NCBI GenBank assembly: GCA_900551675.1
Contig: URXH01000038.1
Coordinates: 1-16,491 of the forward strand
Direction: 5' to 3'
Source: an uncultured bacterium
GTDB lineage: Bacteria; Cyanobacteriota; Vampirovibrionia; Gastranaerophilales; Gastranaerophilaceae
DNA: 16,491 nt
Shown: positions 13,302 through 16,491 of the stretch, piece by piece
How positions within the stretch are numbered: the first letter of the stretch is position 1
Layout of the letters: the number at the start of each line of letters is the position of its first letter
The notes under the pieces: model-generated
What the model was told of the DNA's origin: nothing
The model's input: only the letters and a program-made list of their open reading frames with translations
The model's database searches: none
Translations under genes and position numbers: made by a program

Positions 13302-13330
13302 ATGAAAAATTTTCATAAAAATCATATAGT
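13302..13330 (+). promoter_or_regulatory. Promoter with palindrome before the CoA-disulfide-reductase-like gene
   Basis: ATGAAA (13302-13307, 4/6 -35), a 17-nt spacer and TATAGT (13325-13330, 5/6 -10), ending 6 nt before the ATG at 13337. The perfect palindrome ATGAAAA-A-TTTTCAT (13302-13316) covers the -35 and part of the spacer, a position suited to a repressor. It loosely resembles a Rex-type half-site pair (TGAA..TTCA) but with the wrong spacing. Confidence 0.45.
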
Positions 13331-13336
13331 ATTTTT

Positions 13337-14698
13337 ATGAAAATTGTAATTCTAGGCGGAGTAGCAGCAGGCGCAAAAGCTGCGGCAAAAGCGGGCAGGC
13401 TTTTACCTGATGCGGAAATAAATTTATACACTGATGACACGCATATTTCATACTCGGCGTGCGGTCTGCCTTACTATATAGAGGGAAATTTTGAAGATTA
13501 TGAACAGCTTCTTGTAAGATCTCCAGAAGATTTCGAAAAAAAAGGAATTCATATTCATCTTAAAAGCAGGGCAGTTAAAATAATTCCTGAATCCAAGCAG
13601 GTGCTTATTCAGGATTTGACAACGCAGCGCGCTTATCTTGTAGAATATGATAAATTAATTATTGCAACAGGAGCAAGACCTGTTATACCTAAAATTAAAA
13701 ATGTAAATCTGCCTGATATATTTACGCTTAGAAAAATAGAAGACGGAATTGCAATAAAAGAAAAGGTTCAAAAATCAAAGCACGGAACAATTATCGGCGG
13801 CGGTTACATTGGCATGGAACTGTTAGAAGCGCTTGTTAAACAAAACGTAAAAGCAACACTTGTAGAATATGCTCCAAATATAATGCCTATTTTTGATGAA
13901 GATATCTCCCGACTTATTCTTGAACAGCTTAACTCTATTAACAAAGGACGTTTTGAAATCCTCACTTCGGAACTTGTTACAGAGTTTTCAGGCGACATAA
14001 ACGGAGTTAAACTTGTGAGAACAGGTACAGGTAAAGAATTTAATACTGATTTCGTAATACTTTGTACGGGTGTAACTCCTAATGTTGAGATAGCCAAAGA
14101 TGCAGGTGTTGAAATAGGCATAACAGGAGCAATACGTGTAAATGAAAAAATGGAAACCAGTATTCATGATATTTATGCCTGCGGTGATTGTGTGGAAGAA
14201 AATCTGATAGTCAGCGGCACTAAAATATGGATGCCGCTCGGTTCTAATGCCAATAAAGAGGGTAGAACTGCGGCAATAAATGCCTGCGGAGGAGACGAGA
14301 AGTTCCCCGGAGTTTTAGGATCAGCAGTTACAAGATGTTTAAATCTTACTATGTCTATGACGGGCTTGACGGAGAAAAAAGCTTCTGCTTTAGGATTTAA
14401 GCCTGTATCAGTAACCGTTACAAAAAATGATAAAGTCGGTTATATGCCAAATGTTAACAATATAACTTTGAAACTTACAGCAGATTATGAAACAGGCAAA
14501 CTTCTCGGCGGTCAGGCTGTCGGGGCGGGAGATGCCGATAAAAGAATAAACTCTCTTGCTGCTGCACTTCTTGCAGGTATGACAGTGGAAGAATTTTATA
14601 ACAATGACTTAACTTACGCACCGCCGTTTTCACCGACAATAGATCCGCTTCTTAACGCTGCACAGATGCTTATGTCGAAAATTATGCCAAAAGATTAG
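13337..14698 (+). CDS. CoA-disulfide reductase / NADH oxidase-type flavoenzyme
   Basis: 453 residues, a single-cysteine member of the pyridine-nucleotide-disulfide oxidoreductase superfamily. Order of parts: FAD-binding 'ILGGVAAG' (5-12); the redox cysteine Cys42 in 'SYSACGLPYY', the CoADR/Nox signature; 'LIIATGARP' (107-115); the NAD(P)H-binding 'IIGGGYIGMELLEAL' (152-166); the second FAD contact 'DIYACGDC' (278-285). A dimerisation domain follows, ending 'YAPPFSPTIDPL' (from Tyr427), where the conserved tyrosine of CoA-disulfide reductases lies. It likely uses NAD(P)H to reduce CoA disulfide, polysulfide or O2. The cysteine chemistry supports the family, but the physiological substrate is not decided. 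No rhodanese domain is fused. There is no Shine-Dalgarno and the -10 ends 6 nt before the ATG, so the mRNA is probably leaderless. Its last 17 bp overlap the convergent gene. Confidence 0.85.
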   Translation: MKIVILGGVAAGAKAAAKAGRLLPDAEINLYTDDTHISYSACGLPYYIEGNFEDYEQLLVRSPEDFEKKGIHIHLKSRAVKIIPESKQVLIQDLTTQRAYLVEYDKLIIATGARPVIPKIKNVNLPDIFTLRKIEDGIAIKEKVQKSKHGTIIGGGYIGMELLEALVKQNVKATLVEYAPNIMPIFDEDISRLILEQLNSINKGRFEILTSELVTEFSGDINGVKLVRTGTGKEFNTDFVILCTGVTPNVEIAKDAGVEIGITGAIRVNEKMETSIHDIYACGDCVEENLIVSGTKIWMPLGSNANKEGRTAAINACGGDEKFPGVLGSAVTRCLNLTMSMTGLTEKKASALGFKPVSVTVTKNDKVGYMPNVNNITLKLTADYETGKLLGGQAVGAGDADKRINSLAAALLAGMTVEEFYNNDLTYAPPFSPTIDPLLNAAQMLMSKIMPKD

Positions 14699-15980
14699 CA
14701 ATATATTTGGCCACGCCTTCGCCCATAGAAAAACAGCTGCCCTGTACACGCAAAGCACCCTGCGACATAAAATCAGCAGAAAGGCATCTGCCGGCGACAA
14801 ATAGATTATCTATATCTGCAGACATAAGGCTTTCTATAGGAAGCTGATAATCTTTTACAGCCTTTAATGTTGATTTCCCTCTGGTGTTTGAATGAACATC
14901 AACAGGATAATCAGAAACTACCACAGGGTGTTCAAACTTTTTACCGCTCAAAAGGTCATCAATTGTATACACATATTTCCCTTTAATTCTTCTTGAAACC
15001 CTTACGCCGAGCATATCCGCAATATTTGATATAAACGCATTTTCAAATCCCGGGAAATAAATTCTGCAAAACTGCAGATATCTGTATATGTTCTGACGCG
15101 CCAACAGCAAGGCTTTTGAGATATTTTTCACCTCAAGAGAATTTCTGTAATCAATTATGCGAGGGCAGTTAAAAGCAACAGTATCAGGCATTCCCGGAAC
15201 CGTAAATATCTGAAAATAGTTAGTATCATACTCATTTAGTATGCCTTTTTCAACTGCGTCTTTAAATAGAGGCGCTAAAGCCCACTTTTTGTCAGGATCC
15301 CACGTATAAGCCGTAGAAAGATGAATATAACCGTCAATATGCTCTACAGTTGTAACATTTCTATCTTTATCATATTCTTCAATCCACCTGGCAAAAGTGT
15401 CAAGATCAATACCCCCCATCATAAATCTAAGAGTTACAGGCTGAAACTCGTCAGGTTTTTCCAGAAAATTACAATTACAAATTTTTCCGACGACACAATT
15501 TCCTGTTGCGTCAATTACGTATCTCGCTTCGACAGATACCGATAATTCTTTTTGAGGAATATGTAACTCTTCGTTATATGCCGATAATATTTCTTTGGTT
15601 ATTTTAATTTTTTTTATTTTTTTCTCTTCTATTTTTATACCTAATATATTTGTATCAAAAAAGAGTTCAACATTTGCCCTCTTCATCAAATTATCAAGCG
15701 CTATTTTTGTTATTTCCGGATTAAACCAGGCCGGGTTACCCATATATGTTGTCTGGCCGCCAAGTCTGTGGCACTCGTCAATCAGCGCATTTTTAAAATC
15801 AGTATTTATCTGATTGTTACCGGATTTCATAACCGGAATTACAAGCCCTGAAGTAATTGTGCCGCCCAGATGAATATTTTTTTCTATTAATAAAGTTTTA
15901 AGCCCGAGTTTTCCTGCAGTATAGGCAGCAGCACAACCTGCCGTTCCTCCTCCGATTATTACAACATCATATTTATTCAT
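14682..15980 (-). CDS. FAD-dependent oxidoreductase (FAD_oxidored, PF12831 type)
   Basis: 432 residues. The N-terminal Rossmann motif 'VVIIGGGTAGCAAAY' (6-20, GxGxxG at 10-15) is followed by 'LIEKNIHLGGTITSG', then 'YVIDATGNCVVGKICN' in the middle. The C-terminal FAD-closing segment 'NLFVAGRCLSADFMSQGALRVQGSCFSMGEGVAKY' is typical of the PF12831 family, whose members are mostly of unknown substrate. A cysteine cluster, CVVGKICNCN, sits after the DATGN motif. No signal peptide, so probably cytoplasmic. A near-consensus promoter (TTTACA-17-TATAAT) ends 8 nt before the ATG and no Shine-Dalgarno is present. It overlaps the convergent flavoenzyme gene by 17 bp at the 3' ends. Both neighbours being flavoproteins may be coincidence. 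Confidence 0.85.
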   Translation of the reverse strand: MNKYDVVIIGGGTAGCAAAYTAGKLGLKTLLIEKNIHLGGTITSGLVIPVMKSGNNQINTDFKNALIDECHRLGGQTTYMGNPAWFNPEITKIALDNLMKRANVELFFDTNILGIKIEEKKIKKIKITKEILSAYNEELHIPQKELSVSVEARYVIDATGNCVVGKICNCNFLEKPDEFQPVTLRFMMGGIDLDTFARWIEEYDKDRNVTTVEHIDGYIHLSTAYTWDPDKKWALAPLFKDAVEKGILNEYDTNYFQIFTVPGMPDTVAFNCPRIIDYRNSLEVKNISKALLLARQNIYRYLQFCRIYFPGFENAFISNIADMLGVRVSRRIKGKYVYTIDDLLSGKKFEHPVVVSDYPVDVHSNTRGKSTLKAVKDYQLPIESLMSADIDNLFVAGRCLSADFMSQGALRVQGSCFSMGEGVAKYIANLLA

Positions 15981-15988
15981 AATTATTC

Positions 15989-16017
15989 ATTATACGTATT
16001 TAGATAAAAATTGTAAA
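15989..16017 (-). promoter_or_regulatory. Promoter of the FAD oxidoreductase gene
   Basis: On the minus strand, TTTACA (16012-16017, 5/6) is followed by a 17-nt spacer and a perfect TATAAT (15989-15994). Only 8 nt separate the -10 from the ATG at 15980, so the leader would be 0-2 nt. It separates this gene from the MnmC-like gene ending at 16027. Confidence 0.7.
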
Positions 16018-16026
16018 ATAATTAAC

Positions 16027-16491
16027 TTATATTACATTCTTAATGTGCATATTTGCCTTTTTACACTGTTTTATGTACCGTGAACTTGACATTAGAGAAG
16101 AATTTTCAACCTCTTTTTGGTGAGCGGTTATTATTTCCTCATTAGTAAGGCTTAAATTTTTATCACGATAAAATATACCTGCTTTAGTTTTTAAAAGCCC
16201 TAAATCGTATTCTGAGAGTTCATATTTTATAAGAGATTTATTTTTGACTGCAATTGTACCTGTAAACTTATTTAAGGATTCCGAAAATATTTTTCCAACT
16301 TTAAATCCTGCATTAAGAAATGCGTTTCTGACTGCAGCAGAATTTGAATATGTTAAAATCATTCCATTGTTATCCAATAGCCTGTACAGTTCTTTGAAAA
16401 AATCTGCCGTCCACAGGCAAGGACATTTAGCAGGTGTAAATGCGTCTAAAAATATGTAATTATATAACCTGCAATCATTTTTTACAGACTG
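16027..16491 (-). CDS. MnmC-like tRNA-modification methyltransferase, C-terminal part
   Basis: The frame is open to the window edge, so the 5' end lies outside; 154 residues are visible. Near the visible start is 'YIFLDAFTPAKCPCLWTADFF', matching the signature of the MnmC methyltransferase domain (LDGFxPxKNPxxW). The typical Asn of 'KNP' is Cys here. It continues 'LYRLLDNNGMILTYSNSAAVRNAFLNAGFKVGKI', the usual end of that SAM-dependent domain. MnmC finishes the mnm5(s2)U34 modification of certain tRNAs by methylating nm5U; many bacteria have only this methyltransferase half. About 70 residues follow the domain, a basic helical tail with no recognised FAD oxidase part. An internal TTG at 16377 is not a credible start because it falls in the middle of the domain. 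Confidence 0.75.
   Translation of the reverse strand, partial: QSVKNDCRLYNYIFLDAFTPAKCPCLWTADFFKELYRLLDNNGMILTYSNSAAVRNAFLNAGFKVGKIFSESLNKFTGTIAVKNKSLIKYELSEYDLGLLKTKAGIFYRDKNLSLTNEEIITAHQKEVENSSLMSSSRYIKQCKKANMHIKNVI

Noticed and set aside
13804..14121. Minus-strand 105-codon frame inside the flavoenzyme gene
   Set aside because: Its low-complexity Ser/Leu/Ile composition is typical of a reverse-complement shadow; the opposite strand has clear FAD and NAD motifs.
1..16491. CRISPR array, prophage, insertion sequence or defence island
   Set aside because: No regularly spaced repeats, transposase, integrase, capsid or nuclease domains seen on either strand; the short repeats are irregular and intergenic.

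Overview
The window looks like AT-rich chromosomal DNA from a non-photosynthetic, gut-type relative of Cyanobacteria (Candidatus Gastranaerophilales / Vampirovibrionia, formerly Melainabacteria). The basis is the cyanobacterial flavour of S5, the low GC content, and several small lineage-type hypothetical proteins with an N-terminal 'FTSI' or 'FTAKF' signature. It also rests on a large protein that starts MGMAAGQARLLSITSR and ends in a matching helical tail, a type I recall from such genomes. This placement comes from recognition, not from a search.

Layout, left to right. (1) 85-1593 (-): polytopic membrane protein resembling a GT-C glycosyltransferase. (2) 1696-1980 (-): 94-residue HEAT-like protein with a strong terminator. 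(3) 2306-4534 (+): 742-residue unknown protein with paired terminal helices, convergent with (4) 4592-5617 (-), a short Orn/Lys/Arg decarboxylase-family PLP enzyme. (5) 5618-5805: a spacer made largely of hairpin repeats. (6) 5806-6396 (-): PilZ c-di-GMP receptor with its own near-consensus promoter. (7) 6631-9504 (-): a fragment of the spc ribosomal operon, rpsE-rpmD-rplO-secY, with a promoter in front and two terminator hairpins behind. (8) 9678-10217 (-): lineage-type hypothetical. (9) 10263-11714 (-) phosphomannomutase/phosphoglucomutase and 11753-12634 (+) a MalF/UgpA-type sugar ABC permease, diverging from a symmetrical promoter. (10) 12631-13005 (-) hypothetical and 13154-13294 (+) a 46-residue small gene. 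(11) 13337-14698 (+) CoA-disulfide-reductase-like flavoenzyme, overlapping tail to tail with 14682-15980 (-), a PF12831-type FAD oxidoreductase. (12) 16027-16491 (-): C-terminal part of an MnmC-like tRNA-modification methyltransferase, cut by the window edge.

This is mostly housekeeping and metabolic sequence. I see no CRISPR array, phage, transposase, tRNA or rRNA. The most interesting signals are small. Four genes have a -10 hexamer only 6-8 nt before the ATG and no Shine-Dalgarno, which suggests leaderless or near-leaderless transcripts. One divergent promoter uses a perfect TATAATTATA palindrome as the -10 for both directions. A dispersed hairpin repeat abuts stop codons and carries a compensatory base-pair change. 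The spc operon is broken at both ends. The 742-residue protein has helical ends reminiscent of flagellar axial proteins. None of these amounts to a demonstrated new system.
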